Origin: Bolinopsis microptera
Taxonomy: Eukaryota > Ctenophora > Tentaculata > Lobata > Bolinopsidae
Length of the DNA: 64,000 nucleotides
Reading direction: 5' to 3'
NCBI RefSeq assembly: GCF_026151205.1
Contig: NC_087082.1
Span: 5,401,908 to 5,465,907, forward strand
The notes below the pieces were generated by a model. That model ran no database searches. It saw nothing but the letters and a program-made list of their open reading frames with translations, and had not been told where the DNA came from. This document shows, in pieces, positions 1-11,366 of this stretch. Within the stretch, counting starts at the first letter, position 1. Every line of letters begins with the position of its first letter. Position numbers and translations under genes: made by a program.

Positions 1-258
1 ACACGTTTTAAAAGCGATTCTAAGTACTGGTCAATGTGAAATCTTGCATATATTATGTAGTGCTCATAGTTTATCACTTGTTTTATCTGCTCGCTGCTCG
101 CTAATCGTTTGCATGAAGCCCGCCTCTTCGAACAAAAGAGAAACCGACACGCTTTAGTTGCTCTGTTAACCTGAGCGTGAAGGAACAAAAGATAAACCGA
201 CAAGCTATAGTTGCTCTGTTGACCTATACGTGAAGTATCTCGTGTGAAGGTCTGAGGG

Positions 259-326
259 ATGGAAAATAACCAAAACTTCTGTCTTCTGCCAACCAAGAAG
301 AAAAAGTTCCGGGTCACTCTGAAGAG
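259..326 (+). CDS. Candidate first coding exon A (unidentified gene)
   Basis: The ATG at 259 opens 22 codons (MENNQNF... ending in a basic FRVTLK) and then two bases AG before a strong donor, gtaaga, at 327. The exon therefore ends in phase 2. It is lysine-rich and has no recognisable domain or signal peptide. Five other short plus-strand exons downstream (3899, 4713, 8998, about 10100, 12649) can be read with the same phase, and the terminal exon at 21913 needs a phase-2 partner. I infer, without transcript evidence, that these are alternative 5' exons of one gene. A chance ORF beside a GT cannot be excluded for any single exon. Confidence 0.4.
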
Positions 327-1154
327 GTAAGAATTATCTCTCTGTTCGTGGTTATCTTTCAGGTGATATATTGTTCTGTATAGTCTCGTTATAAACCTTA
401 AATTAGTGTGGTCTCGGAGGTGTTAAAAATAAAAGTTATAAATTATAATAAGAGACGGATACTTTATGCTTGTTATTGCCTGTTTAATAGTTATCAGTTC
501 GGAGCTGGATACAACTTAGCAGATATCGTGTCATATCGGCGCCGTGACACTTTTCTACAAACGTTGTTTTGCTACGGAGATCACAAACTGATTAATCGTA
601 TTGGAGTAGCTTCTTCTCTTCTAATAGTAGCATTTGGGTTGAAGTACCTCTGATATAAATAGCACCTCGACTGTTATCTGTTACAACACTGCTGTGTCAG
701 CTGTTTTTGTTTGTTACGTTTACTAGATCTTACATTATCAGCCAATCAAGTACCTTGGGCACTAGACCAATAAAAAATCTAGTGTTCGATCAACATCAGA
801 ACTAAACAGTTATTGTTGTCAGTTATTGTTGATATCATCTAGTAGTTCAACCTGACCGGGGGGTCAACTTTATTATCTTATTTTAGATGATCACTCTGTT
901 TGTTGATCACCACAGAGCTACTAATACTATTAGAACACTAACACGTATCTGAAGTAGAGCTGATACGTATCACAGCGTGCCAGAGGGACCTCTAAGTAGC
1001 CTTGGTGCAGAGCAAGTACCAACTCAATCAGTTCTGTGACCTGGAGATGTCACCGCTACAGATAAGAGATGTGACCTGGTTGATTTGCCGCTTTATTGGT
1101 TCTGCTTCTTGAGCCTCGTGTGCTTGATTTTGTGTTGTGTTGGTTTGTATTCTT
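327..1154. other. No gene recognised
   Basis: AT-rich sequence downstream of candidate exon A, presumably intronic if that exon is real. I see no conserved coding motif on either strand. Confidence 0.5.
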
Positions 1155-2235
1155 AGAGGTCTCAAATCTGTGGTTTTGTAACCGGGAACGTCCTATTTTA
1201 GAGGTCTCAAATCTGTGTTTTTGTAACCGGAACGTCCTATTTTAGAGGTCTCAAATCTGTTGTTTTGTAACCAGGAACGTCCTATTTTAGAGGTCTCAAA
1301 TCTGTGTTTATGTAACCGGGAACGTCCTATTTAGAGGTCTCAAATCTGTAGTTTTGTAACCGAGATCGTCCTATTTAGAGGTCTCAAATCTGTAGTTTTG
1401 TTATCGAGAACGTCCTATTTTAGAGGACAGAGGTCTCAAATCTGTTGTTTTGTAACCGGGAACGTCCTATTTTAGAGGTCTCAAATCTGTTGTTTTGTAA
1501 TCGGGAACGTCCTATTTTAGAGGTCTTAAATCTGTTGTTTTGTAACCGAGATCGTCCTATTTAGAGGTCTCAAATCTGTGTTTTTGTAACCGGAAACGTC
1601 CTATTTTAGAGGTCTCAAATCTGTGTTTTTGTAACCGGGAAAGTCCTATTTAGAGGTCTCAAATCTGTTGTTTTGTAACCGGGAACATCCTATTTTAGAG
1701 GTCTCAAATCTGTTGTTTTGTAACCGGGAACGTCCTATTTTAGAGGTCTCAAATCTGTTGTTTTGTAATCGAGAACGTCCTATTTTAGAGGTCTCAAATC
1801 TGTAGTTTTGTTATCGAGAACGTCCTATTTTAGAGGTCTCAAATCTGTTGTTTTGTAACCGGGAACGTCCTATTTTAGAGGTCTTAAATCTGTTGTTTTG
1901 TAACCGAGATCGTCCTATTTAGAGGTCTCAAATCTGTGTTTTTGTAACCGGAAACGTCCTATTTAGAGGTCTCAAATCTGTGTTTTTGTAACCGGGAAAG
2001 TCCTATTTAGAGGTCTCAAATCTGTTGTTTTGTAACTGGGAACGTCCTATTTTAGAGGTCTCAAATCTGTTGTTTTGTAACCGGGAACGTCCTATTTTAG
2101 AGGTCTCAAATCTGTTGTTTTGTAATCGAGAACGGACTATTTTAGAGGTCTCAAACCTGTTGTTTTGTAACCGAGATCGTCCTATTTAGAGGTCTCAAAT
2201 CTGTGTTTTTGTAACCGAGATCGTCCTATTCTATC
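1155..2235. repeat. Minisatellite, about 43-46 bp unit, with higher-order structure
   Basis: About two dozen head-to-tail copies of a unit containing GAGGTCTCAAATCTG, then TTGTAACCGGGAACG, then TCCTATTTTA. Copies differ by small substitutions and by one or two T residues. Variant copies recur in the same order: the block starting with the GGTCTTAAATC variant at about 1520 is repeated from about 1879, giving a higher-order period near 360 bp (about eight monomers). There are no unique spacers, so it is not CRISPR-like. Confidence 0.95.
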
Positions 2236-3250
2236 TGCGTTGCAACAATTACGGCTGGCAGACGGTAACGATTATCACAAAATTCAAAAATCCTTATTTT
2301 GCTCTAACCGAGAGCCATGATTTTAAGATGGCCCGAGTAATTGACTAACTGTAACGGTCTGAACGTTGTGAAGTTTATTGAAGTATTACGGAAATCTGAT
2401 CCGGACTTTACTTTGCATGTGGCTAAAGTAATAGTTTCATCTGATTAGCGCCGCCACTTGCCGTACAATAAGCTTTGTAAACATTTCCTTTACTCCCGAT
2501 CGTCCCTATTCATCCAGTCTTTCTTAGATCCAGCCCTCATTTAATAGTCACTTTAACCGTTCTGAAGGGATGACTGGGATCGTGTTATAGTCTAAATTAT
2601 TTAAGAAACCTTGCAGCAGCTTCTGGTGCTTTAGTTTTATTCATTTGCGAGTAAGCATGATTCTTAATGCAATTGTTACTTTGTTAGCTCCAAAGAAAAC
2701 TTTAAAAGTGAAAACTGATGGATATTGGTAATTCTGCACATGTATGCAATCACTAAATCACGTACAATAAGCTGTATTATATATGATTAATTAAAGTTTG
2801 TTAACATCGATAGGTCATAGCTAATAACCCTCGTGATTAGGGAACCTCCCTATTCGGGATCCAAGTAAGGTATATTACTTCTAGTATACTTTCATGTATA
2901 GCTATAAGCGAGCCAATGACCCTAAATAATTGCAGCATCAGTTAACCACTACGATAGCAACTAATAACATGAGCCTATACTCGATACCGGCTGGGACAAA
3001 AATTTGATTAGCATTTTGTATGGCAAATTTTTCAGTATACACAAATATAAAAAAATTATGATAATGGATATTGAATTTATTAAAATTTGGATTTAAGTTC
3101 AAGAATAAGATAATAGATTAAAAAAATTCCAGATACTTGTTCAGTCTCCGCAAATCATTTCTTTCCTGGCTGTTAAATTGGTCATCACTCCTTGTGGACA
3201 TCTTAACCGGTGCTGCTAATTCGGTTATCAGTAATACATGATCATAGCTG
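2236..3250. other. Unique AT-rich sequence, no gene seen
   Basis: No coding exon, RNA gene or mobile element could be recognised here. Confidence 0.5.
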
Positions 3251-3252
3251 CC

Positions 3253-3392
3253 TTAACATCTGTTACAAGTGTAACCATGGTAACATCTGTTACAAGTGTA
3301 ACCATGGCCATGGTAACATCTGTTACAAGTGTAACCATGGTAACATCTGTTACAAGTGTAACCATGGTAGCATGGATCTGTTACAAGTAATG
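3253..3392. repeat. Minisatellite, about 27-bp unit with GTAACCATGGTAAC core
   Basis: Four to five copies of a unit reading ATCTGTTACAAGT followed by the palindrome-like GTAACCATGGTAAC. The open frames on both strands here are by-products of the repeat. The core matches the RFX X-box consensus GTNRCC-N(0-3)-RGYAAC. Confidence 0.9.
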
Positions 3393-3898
3393 CAGGAAAT
3401 ACCACGTGGTCCGGATACTCTACTAAAATTATAACATTAAACATTTAAACCGTGTCCTGACTAACTCAACTGGCATTCAATAAGAGCCAGAAAACAGATC
3501 GATTCCGACCATTTCCGCTTACTTAGTTTTGTTTATCAGTTTATGTGATCTCTTGAAAGTTTTCTATTTATTTGGGATCACTTTCATAAACTGATCTGGA
3601 TATCAAAGTTTACTTCATCATATTTATGTCTCTATGCTCCTGGTTCAACAATTCCGTCATTCCAATATCTAGATTGTGTTTGTAGATATTAACCATGATT
3701 GCTAATCTGTGATTGTTCATGTGCATTTCTTCATAGTTGGCCGAACTTGCTTGTTTTGCTATGATTGCTTACTAACGTTTCTGATTATTTTCCTTGTCTG
3801 ACGTTAGTCGCCGAACAGGTTCACAGTTTTTAGTTTCATTGTTTTATAGTTGTCTATTGCACTGGACTTAACAACCAACCTAAAACAGAGAGCTGGAA

Positions 3899-3972
3899 AT
3901 GAAGGGGTTCAAGAGAAGACCTCACTTTCTGGGGAACAAGTTCAAATATTACAACTGGATCCACCTAGCAAC
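3899..3972 (+). CDS. Candidate first coding exon B (unidentified gene)
   Basis: The ATG at 3899 starts 24 codons (MKGFKRRPHFLGNKF...NWIHLA) plus AC, then a good donor gtaaga at 3973. It ends in phase 2, like the other candidate 5' exons of this region. The peptide is basic and aromatic with no known motif. It lies directly before the CCATGG minisatellite, which would be intronic. The assignment rests on start codon, donor quality and shared phase only. Confidence 0.4.
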
Positions 3973-3982
3973 GTAAGAACAG

Positions 3983-4206
3983 TGTAACCATGGTAAAATG
4001 GGTTTGTAACCATGGTAGCATGGGTTAGTAACCATGGTAGCATGGGTTTGTAACCATGGTAACATGGGTTAGTAACCATGGTAACATGTGTTAGTAACCA
4101 TGGTAACATGTGTTAGTAACCATGGTAACATGTGTTAGTAACCATGGTAACATGGGTTTGTGACCATGGTAGCATGGGTTTGTAACCATGGTAGCATGGG
4201 TTTGTT
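3983..4206. repeat. Minisatellite, 22-bp unit with CCATGG core
   Basis: About ten copies of a 22-bp unit, AGTAACCATGGTAACATGGG with variants (AGCATG, TTTGTAACC). Several copies contain a full GTAACCATGGTAAC. It is related in core, but not in flanks or period, to the arrays at 3253 and 48290. Confidence 0.95.
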
Positions 4207-4712
4207 GTAAGTTGTATTGTCTCAACCTCCTTACAAGCTTTTTACAGTACAATGTTGTTAACACTTAACAGTCTCTAAAAATTAAATGTTCAGATAAAAA
4301 CTTTGCTTTTACGTACATCAGAATCATCGGTAAAATCATTCTGAAAATGTTTTAACTTCAAACTTCATCTTTACAGATGTTTATAGATCGGTCAATCTAT
4401 ATTAATTTTCCATAGCCCTTGAAGTTCTTAAATATTTGTCCGTCAGTGGTTTTATTTCGTATACCTTTTTTTTGTTGGATATTTTAATGGATGTTTAAAA
4501 ACATGCAAAGTTAGACCTGTTTCACAAGAGTATATTAAACACTAATTTCGTGTCGTGACATCAAGGAGTCGTACTCGTACCAATTTGTCCTCCATTAGTC
4601 TGTAATAAATACGAAAGTTGTGGCGTTGTAGCCAAACAGATTGGGGTTGAGTAAGAATACTTTAATAAAGTAAGGAGTGAGGATGTCAGCATTGTGTGTT
4701 ACACTAGCCCCA

Positions 4713-4853
4713 ATGTCAGCACTGTGTGCAGGCCTGGAAGTAAAAGTCAGTCCCCTGCAGGTGCCACAGATGTGGTCACAGAAGACCAGCCTTCACCAGC
4801 ACTATAGCTTTGCTGGACAGTCTGAACAGCCCCCCCAACGCTAACCTACCTGG
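4713..4853 (+). CDS. Candidate exon C with an out-of-frame C run
   Basis: The ATG at 4713 opens a frame (MSALCAGLEVKVSPL...) that stops at a TAA just after a run of seven C. With six C the frame would read on as ...SEQPPNANLP and reach the donor gtatgt at 4854 in phase 2, matching the other candidate 5' exons. Alternatively the frame ...TIALLDSLNSPPNANLP, entered from an acceptor at the CTGCAG near 4757, reaches the same donor with no change. Either reading is consistent with a coding exon, but I cannot choose between them and recognise no family. Confidence 0.3.
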
Positions 4854-5164
4854 GTATGTTCCCTCTGTTATACTTACTTGTTACTCACTATTCTCCGATC
4901 CAGTGTCTCTCATAAACGTCTCTTATCACTCCCGTTATATGTATAATTGTCAAGTTATTTTCCTACTGAAGCAAAATAGTGGGTATCCTAGAAAAGAGCA
5001 CCCTGGAGAAACTATCTGCCCGGGGATTAAACACTTCTTACAAAGTTACAACTCACTTCTTACAAAGTTACAACTCTATTACAGTAAACTGTTAGATCGG
5101 TGTTCTTCATCTCGCTTTTGTCTTTTCTTCACTTACTTTAAAATCTGTGTTAGTGTGTCGGGGA

Positions 5165-5204
5165 GACTCTCTCTCTCTATCTCTCTCTCTCTCTCTCTCT
5201 CCTT
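5165..5204. repeat. TC microsatellite
   Basis: A run of TCTCTC interrupted by single A residues. Confidence 0.9.
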
Positions 5205-5846
5205 TCGGCGGCTTCTTTGTAGGGCGGTGCCGATCATCTTAAAGTCCAAGTTTCTTATTTTATCGTATTCGATTTAAGTTTGTGATAGTATACTATTCAC
5301 ATATTCATATCATATTAAAATTTATCATTATATGCTAATCAAACGTTTAGATAAATATCTCTTCTGCGCGGCTTCTTATCAACTCTTTTCTGATAACTGT
5401 AGAGAGAATTGTTTGATCTCATAATGGGACGAATGATGTCAAATTAACTGATGACTTACACCCAATTTACTAATACAGACCTGCTATCACTCGATCACAG
5501 AAATTGACAGTTTTTCAAAGAAATTGCCGGACTCTCCTGGAATCACTTCGATTATAATATTATAGGATTAACCATGACAACTGTAGGGTGTAACCATGAC
5601 AACTATAACCATGAACCTCGTTGCGGGGGTGTAAAGCAAGTCATCCTGGGTGGTCCTTAAAGAGCAGTTGTAGAGCAGTAGACTCTCCTCTCCTCTCTCC
5701 AGCTCTCTCCAGCTCTTCTCGTGTGTGATCCTCCTAATACAGCAGAATACTCGGACTCCACAGTCCGTGATATATCTGCTGTGGTCGTTATACTTATGTT
5801 GTGCAAGCTGGATTGAAAATTCTCTACACTTTTATTTACATTACCA

Positions 5847-5950
5847 GTGCAGTGATTACAGTGCAGTGATTACAGTGCAGTGATTATAGTGCAGTGATTA
5901 TAGTGCAGTGATTATAGTGCAGTGATTATAGTGCAGTGATTACTGTGCAG
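5847..5950. repeat. 14-bp minisatellite
   Basis: Seven copies of GTGCAGTGATTATA, the first ones reading TTACA. The surrounding 5205-5846 and 5951-6714 stretches hold no gene I can recognise. They do include isolated CCATG/TAACC fragments at 5572-5612. Confidence 0.9.
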
Positions 5951-6180
5951 ATGCTGTGTGCACTGTTGTTGCAGGAGATGACTGTCCACTTTTTTCATGG
6001 TATTAAGTCTCTACGAAGACACAATCATCATGTTTGCCATTCATTTGTTGTGTTTTATTTTAGAGATTCTGTTGATAATCGGTTTTATAAACTTATTAAA
6101 AATAACGAATCTTTCAAAGCGATAATTCCATTAACAATCTGACAATTGTCATGTCTCTTCAAATAATGATAGTACAGTAA

Positions 6181-6260
6181 AACCCCGATTTATCGCGGCC
6201 ATTACGTTTCCCGCAATCTACACGATAAATTGACGTTAACTGTAGTATCTGAAATGCAAT
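6181..6260. mobile_element. Possible single end of a TA-flanked DNA transposon
   Basis: The sequence TACAGTAAAACCCCGATTTA, followed by TCGCGG, resembles the ends of Tc1/pogo-type elements, which begin CAGT and duplicate TA. I did not find a matching inverted end nearby, so this may be a solo or decayed end. Recognition is from memory of such termini. Confidence 0.3.
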
Positions 6261-6714
6261 ACAAAAAATGCATAATTTTTACGACAAATCAGCTCTCAAA
6301 TAATTTGTCCCTGTACCGTGACTATTTGTCAGAGAAACAAGATTAAAGCCTATTGGAAAGTTAGAGCATGTAATAAGATATATCTAATTTAGCCTGGAGA
6401 TTAGCCTGGTCAGAGCTGATATTAATATTATGTTGTTTTACGTCACAGAAATATAGAGAGATTAGAGTTGTATGCGAGCACCTATCTTTATGTAGGAGCA
6501 ACTATCTTTATGATTATGAAAATCACATTATGTTTAGATCCTTCTTCCTTGTGCAGTCTGGTTCCTCTATGTTTCTTGCTGACTGAGTTTGTATCTGAGT
6601 TGTAAAAGAGATGGTTGTTCTGTTTTTTGCTGATTTATCATTTAATGCACTGTCATTATCTACATTTAATGTTTCTTTTAATAATCATTTGGTTAAAGTT
6701 GCATTGTCTCGGCT

Positions 6715-7677
6715 CTAGTTCCTCAGCACTTTAATTGTGATGTCTTGGTGGCTTGGCATAACGCCAGACTGCTGTGTCATCGGCAATTCAGCCTTGTCCA
6801 TCTTGCTTTTCATACTGATCCTCATAACGTTCAAATGCTTTTGTACAAACCTTTTGAAGCTCTTGATGGTGAAGTAATAAACGACAGGATTGCACGTGTA
6901 GTTGAGGAAAACGATGAAAGTTGTAAATGTTGTCAGGACTTGTGGGTATTCATTGATAGTGGCTTTTAGAGTCATCTCTACACCATAGGGAAGTAAAGAG
7001 ACCGAGAAAAGGCAGGAAATTGCGATCATTGTCATTACTGCCTGCTTTTGAATTCCACTCACTTTTTTTACAAAGAAGATCATCTTGATGGTTGTGAAAG
7101 TTACAGTTAAAACTGGCAAATATATTGCGAAGCATGCAGCTCCAATAGCTGCCCATCTCGACCACTCTTCAATCTCTCCGCTCTCTACCGATGCTTCACT
7201 GGAAATGCACCTGAACATCATCTTTTGGTAGTACTGTAAACCGCTGTGCATGAAGGGTAAGAACGGCAGAATGGAGACAGCCCAAATACTTCCTGCAATA
7301 ACCTTGCCCGTTCTAGTCGACCTCACCATTGCTCTCAAGGGCCAGATCAGACATGTAAGCTTGCTGAGAGCTAGCCCACACAAGATAAGAGTAGAAACGG
7401 TTGCGGAGTAGAGGGCTACGTAGGGAGACACAACACAGAGGAAATCCCCGTAGACCCACCTATCACAGATGATAGTGAGTATAGTAGGAAGGATGTAGAT
7501 GCAAGTGTAGATCAAATCCGAGGCAGCTAGATGGCAGATGAGACACACTGAGACCTTGTCTAGGGATATAGCTCTGTACTTGAGAGAGGAGATGAGCACT
7601 ACAATGTTCCCCGTCAGAGAGGTGACCCCACAGAGAGTGGTCCAGGTTAGGAGCACTCCTCGTGCTAGCAGGTTCAT
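6715..7677 (-). CDS. Rhodopsin-class (class A) GPCR, intronless
   Basis: A complete 320-residue seven-helix receptor of the plasma membrane, starting at a true ATG. Visible class A landmarks are GN in TM1 (residues 23-24), LAASD in TM2 (50-54), a Cys before TM3 (C81) that can pair with C157 in extracellular loop 2, LLPYG in TM6 (228-232, a variant of the CWxP region) and NPVVY in TM7 (263-267). A basic juxtamembrane segment and a 45-residue tail follow. The N-terminus is very short (about 7 residues), as in peptide- or amine-type orphans. The DRY motif that normally follows TM3 is replaced by SKL (105-107), so G-protein coupling may be unusual. The ligand cannot be predicted. The gene lies opposite to, and between, the candidate 5' exons on the plus strand. 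No frameshift is present. Confidence 0.88.
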   Translation of the reverse strand: MNLLARGVLLTWTTLCGVTSLTGNIVVLISSLKYRAISLDKVSVCLICHLAASDLIYTCIYILPTILTIICDRWVYGDFLCVVSPYVALYSATVSTLILCGLALSKLTCLIWPLRAMVRSTRTGKVIAGSIWAVSILPFLPFMHSGLQYYQKMMFRCISSEASVESGEIEEWSRWAAIGAACFAIYLPVLTVTFTTIKMIFFVKKVSGIQKQAVMTMIAISCLFSVSLLPYGVEMTLKATINEYPQVLTTFTTFIVFLNYTCNPVVYYFTIKSFKRFVQKHLNVMRISMKSKMDKAELPMTQQSGVMPSHQDITIKVLRN

Positions 7678-8719
7678 CTCCTAAGCTGATGGTTTGTGTG
7701 GGGTTAGTGTTGATATGAGGGTTTAGCAGTGTCAGTACCACTTGTCTAGTAATATTTAAAGGAAAAAGGGATGTATCAGCACACGACGTAGCTTGGCGAA
7801 CTATAAAAAGGAACCGAACTCAAACCTTAGGACGCTACTAACTAATCAACAAGTGAAGATCACCTGCTGGTACATGCTGCAGATGTTCCCTACCGTGAAT
7901 TAATCATAATAAATTTCCGTTTTTTTTGCTGCTCCGATCAGAATTAAGGTTGGAACTAAAGTAAAAGTAGCATACAGATCTGAATTAATGTTCCGCGTGC
8001 GAAAATAATTACTACAGCTTCAAATTTTTATATAGCAACTAAAATGAGTGCAATATTTACAAAGAAAGACCCTGCGGAGTCCGGACCTCTTGATTGATCT
8101 TTGTTTACAAACCAGAAGACACGGAACTATAGAGATCCAGGCACACACCTCAGAGGGGGCACATAACTTAGGCTCGGAGAATGGTAATCATGTAGTTAGG
8201 AACCCAACCTAGCCCTCATGCAACTGTTTGCTAACTAACAAAGACGTAAATAACCCTCCTAAGATGTAATCAAGAGCCCTCTACTTATTACACAACTCTG
8301 ATTATTTTGCTCCAGGTGACGGATGAAAGATACTTATTTCAATTTTAGTACGTGGTCTTTGAGTTAATTGAGACAGCTGCTGAGCTGCACTCTTTACAGT
8401 GCAGTGACAGCTTAAGGACTCCTATTATAATTTTAGTAGTAGTACTTAGTTTATTTTTCTCCAGTCTCCACAAAGTTACTCAAGAGTCAGCTGCACTCTA
8501 TTATAGAGCTGGTAATTAGTGAGCACCATGTAAAACTGCATACACACTGCTGACATTCTAGTACCACAATGTTGAAATCTTTAACCTAATACTACAGCTG
8601 CAGCGCAGGAGGAATGCGTGACCAAATCTAGACGTCTTGTGACCAGCGCATGACCTTTGCTTGAGAAGCAATCATCCTAATCAGATTGCTGATTTTCTTC
8701 AAGCGCAGTTCTGAGTGTC
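7678..8719. other. Upstream region of the GPCR; no further gene seen
   Basis: Non-coding sequence between the divergent GPCR (minus) and the E-box cluster that precedes candidate exon D (plus). No convincing core promoter for the GPCR could be defined. Confidence 0.5.
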
Positions 8720-8727
8720 TTTCTGAA

Positions 8728-8838
8728 CGCACGTGGGCAGTTCAGAGTGTCTTTCTAAACGCACGTGCGCTTCAGATCTAGCACGTGCACCTCAGATCCA
8801 TCACGTGGTACTGCTGACCACCAGTATAGGTATAAAAC
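8728..8838 (+). promoter_or_regulatory. CACGTG cluster plus TATA box upstream of exon D
   Basis: Four CACGTG E-boxes begin at 8730, 8762, 8782 and 8802, within short imperfect repeats (TCAGAGTGTCTTTCT, TTCAGATC). TATAAAA follows at 8831-8837. The candidate initiator ATG of exon D is at 8998, about 160 bases downstream. CACGTG is the site of bHLH factors (USF, MITF, MYC, CLOCK classes). The spacing to a TATA box and a start codon makes a real promoter likely, but which factor binds is unknown. Confidence 0.55.
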
Positions 8839-8997
8839 AAAATATGACGCAACACGAATTCCATCGCTTGCTGGCTTCATCGCAGGTTCAGTGGCTAAAG
8901 TAACAAGCCATTAAACAGTTTAACTTGGCAGTTGTGAGACTGACTGTATCGTAGTCGTTACACGTTGTAGTCACTAGGTTTTGAGAGATTGGGGAAG

Positions 8998-9071
8998 ATG
9001 AGGGTCATGATGATGTACGACCTTAGTACTGAAGTTCTGAGAGACTTTCCCGGGGATCGTCATTTGAGAAG
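8998..9071 (+). CDS. Candidate first coding exon D (unidentified gene)
   Basis: The ATG at 8998 opens 24 codons (MRVMMMYDLSTEVL...RHLR) plus AG and then a donor gtgaga at 9072: phase 2, and the same length (74 nt) as exon B. It lies downstream of the TATA box and E-box cluster, which makes it the best supported of the alternative 5' exons. No domain is recognisable in so short a peptide. Confidence 0.5.
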
Positions 9072-10101
9072 GTGAGAGTCGTGTCTATCAGTGAGTAAAA
9101 GTGCCATAGACATTCTATTCAGGTTTGTCATTGCGATATTGTTTTGTCGTCTAATCTAATAAATAAAACCGCAGTTTAGAATATGTAGAACCGCAGTTTA
9201 GAATCAGTTGGAGTATTATTTTAAATTCCTGTCCTATTGTTTCTTTATTGTGTACTCCTGTCTGATGTCACTATGTCACAAGCAGATTTATGAAGGAGCA
9301 GGATGATTTATGAAGGAGCCACCCTGCTACAGCTCCCTAGCCTAGTTTTTTCTTTTACAATCCTGTTTTTCTTTTCTGCGGATCGCTCCGTGGACAAACA
9401 CTACAATTGTAGTTGTTAGAGACGAGGATAATCAAAGGAGCAGGGCCTATAAGTCTCCGTGGTGGGGCGGATATTGTCAACAATATAAACACACGGACAC
9501 ATTTGTTTATAAACTTCCTTGATGTGTTTACAATTGCAGGTGCCTGGTTGACGATGCATCAGGTCATGCTTGATCTACCTTATAAAGCTATAAATTGGCA
9601 AAAATTCTCAGTGGTCAGCGAAATAATTACAAACTCTCGTATATAAGACGTCTTAATCAGAGTATCGTATTTAAATAACTGCTTTGTATGTTGCTTTAGT
9701 TTCAATTTTGTAAACTATTCCAATCGTGATCTTGTCCCTTACCCATGATCCCCTAAGTTTGAGATGGTTTGTCAGACTCAGGTAAGATGATATCGTGTTC
9801 GTCTCCATGGTTACGGAGTGAGATAGAGAGCCTTGTTTCAGATTACGACACTGATCGTTTCTCAACTTATAGTCATGATAATTTTACTACTAAAATTCAG
9901 GTAGCTCACCGGGGTCCTTTATGATCAGCTTTTCTGGTAGATTAAGTTTGGTGGATGAAATTTAATCGACTGAATTTGTGATTTGGCGATATGAAGCTAA
10001 TTATATTGAAGTCAAACGTTGGTAGCGCTGGTCATTGTTTAAGAAGTATTGGGAATGGATCAGTTAAACGGGAAATGATAGCTGGGTGGCCCGCAGGAGA
10101 T

Positions 10102-10209
10102 AGCGAACTCTGGTCCGGGACGTGAACAGTGGAGAAGATGTGTGACTGACAGGGTAGCCGCCTCCCTTCGCCAAGTCTACAAGATCTACCAGCGACACAA
10201 AGTCAAAAG
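10102..10209 (+). CDS. Candidate coding exon E (unidentified gene)
   Basis: An open frame rich in charged and helical residues (GREQWRRCVTDRVAASL, then RQVYKIYQRHKVK) ends with AG before the donor gtacca at 10210: phase 2. There is no ATG in this frame. An ATG at about 10075 (MIAGWPAGDSELWSG) would join it if the GGG near 10120 lost or gained a base. An acceptor (cccgcag) just upstream is the other possibility. Composition and phase suggest coding sequence; the family is unknown. Confidence 0.35.
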
Positions 10210-10773
10210 GTACCAGCCACTCTCGCGTTTTAACTTATGTTTATTTGGGGTAATCTCGATCGTGTTTTAACTAATCTTTATGTGGGCAGTATAAGAGTAT
10301 ATGTATTTAAAATTTCTGAAATCAACCCTTAGCTTCTTTTCCTGGTATTTTGATTGAATTAGATTTAATTACTATTATCATGAAAGAAGACACGTATCCA
10401 CTTTATAAATCTCTCCTTTTCTCACACTGTCTCTTTTTCATCCCTGGATAATATTGCTTACTAATACCTTATTTTATTTAATGGGAACTCCCGCCCCATT
10501 AGAAGAGTGGTCGAGCAAGCATGATGATTGTGTCCTATATGATATAGTCCTGAAGATGATGATATCAAGCAATATTTCTTATAAGTCATTACCTTCAATT
10601 TACTTGTACGAATTGCGACTACTTTCTGTAATATCTCATAATCTCAACCTGACCTGTAGTGAATGAGTAAAGATTTTATTATGCATGAAATCTCAATAAT
10701 TAAAATCAAATCTAAAATGGACCTCTTGGCCACGATACTGAAATCGGGAATAGCAAATATTTCCAAGTTACTG

Positions 10774-10945
10774 AAAATGAGGTTATAGCTATATTACAAA
10801 TGAGGTTATAGCTATATTGCAAATGAGGTTATAGCTATATTCCAAATGAGGTTATAGCTATATTACAAATGAGGTTATAGCTATATTGCAAATGAGGTTA
10901 TAGCTATATTGCAAATGCGGTTAATAGCTATATTGCATTGTTAAT
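10774..10945. repeat. 23-bp minisatellite
   Basis: Seven copies of a unit ATGAGGTTATAGCTATATT plus ACAA/GCAA/CCAA. The flanking 9072-10101 and 10210-10773 regions contain no recognised gene. Confidence 0.93.
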
Positions 10946-11366
10946 CATGTGACCAGACCAGAAACAATCTGTAATTGTTAAATGTTAGTCCCTCCCTGAT
11001 TAATCATACTCCTCTGATCCTCCTCAAACCTCCTTACTCCTTTAAATGCACGCGGACACTAGCTGCCATTTTTATACTTTCAACGCTACTATAAAACAAA
11101 TAATTTGAGGAAACGATGTAACAGAGTCGATATATTTTAATGTTGCCATGGGGTGGCAAGTCCCCATACATCGTGGTCCGGTAGTTTCATTGCGTCTTAA
11201 TATACACAGTTAGACCATCTCTATCGGTAACCCTAGTCTTTGACTTTTTGTGCTTTGGGCACAAAAGTTTTGGATTGGAAAAATGTTCTATTTCTTAAAA
11301 ATGATACTGTAGTTAAATTTTTCATCACGCGACTAGACCAGGACTAGACCTCCTTCTCATCTTACG

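Noticed and set aside
1048..1080. Another phase-2 first exon starting ATGTCACCGCTACAG
   Set aside because: Joining its TG to the A of the terminal exon would create a TGA stop.
1155..2235. CRISPR-like array
   Set aside because: Units abut with no unique spacers, and the genomic context is animal.
3253..3444. Cys/Tyr-rich frames ICYKCNHG and TCNRCYHG resembling zinc knuckles
   Set aside because: Both strands give Cys-rich peptides from the same 27-bp repeat; no independent support.
5936..6142. 68-residue frame after the 14-bp repeat
   Set aside because: Starts at a non-ATG codon; a possible donor after the inner ATG is phase 1, unlike the candidate exons, and no similarity is recognised.
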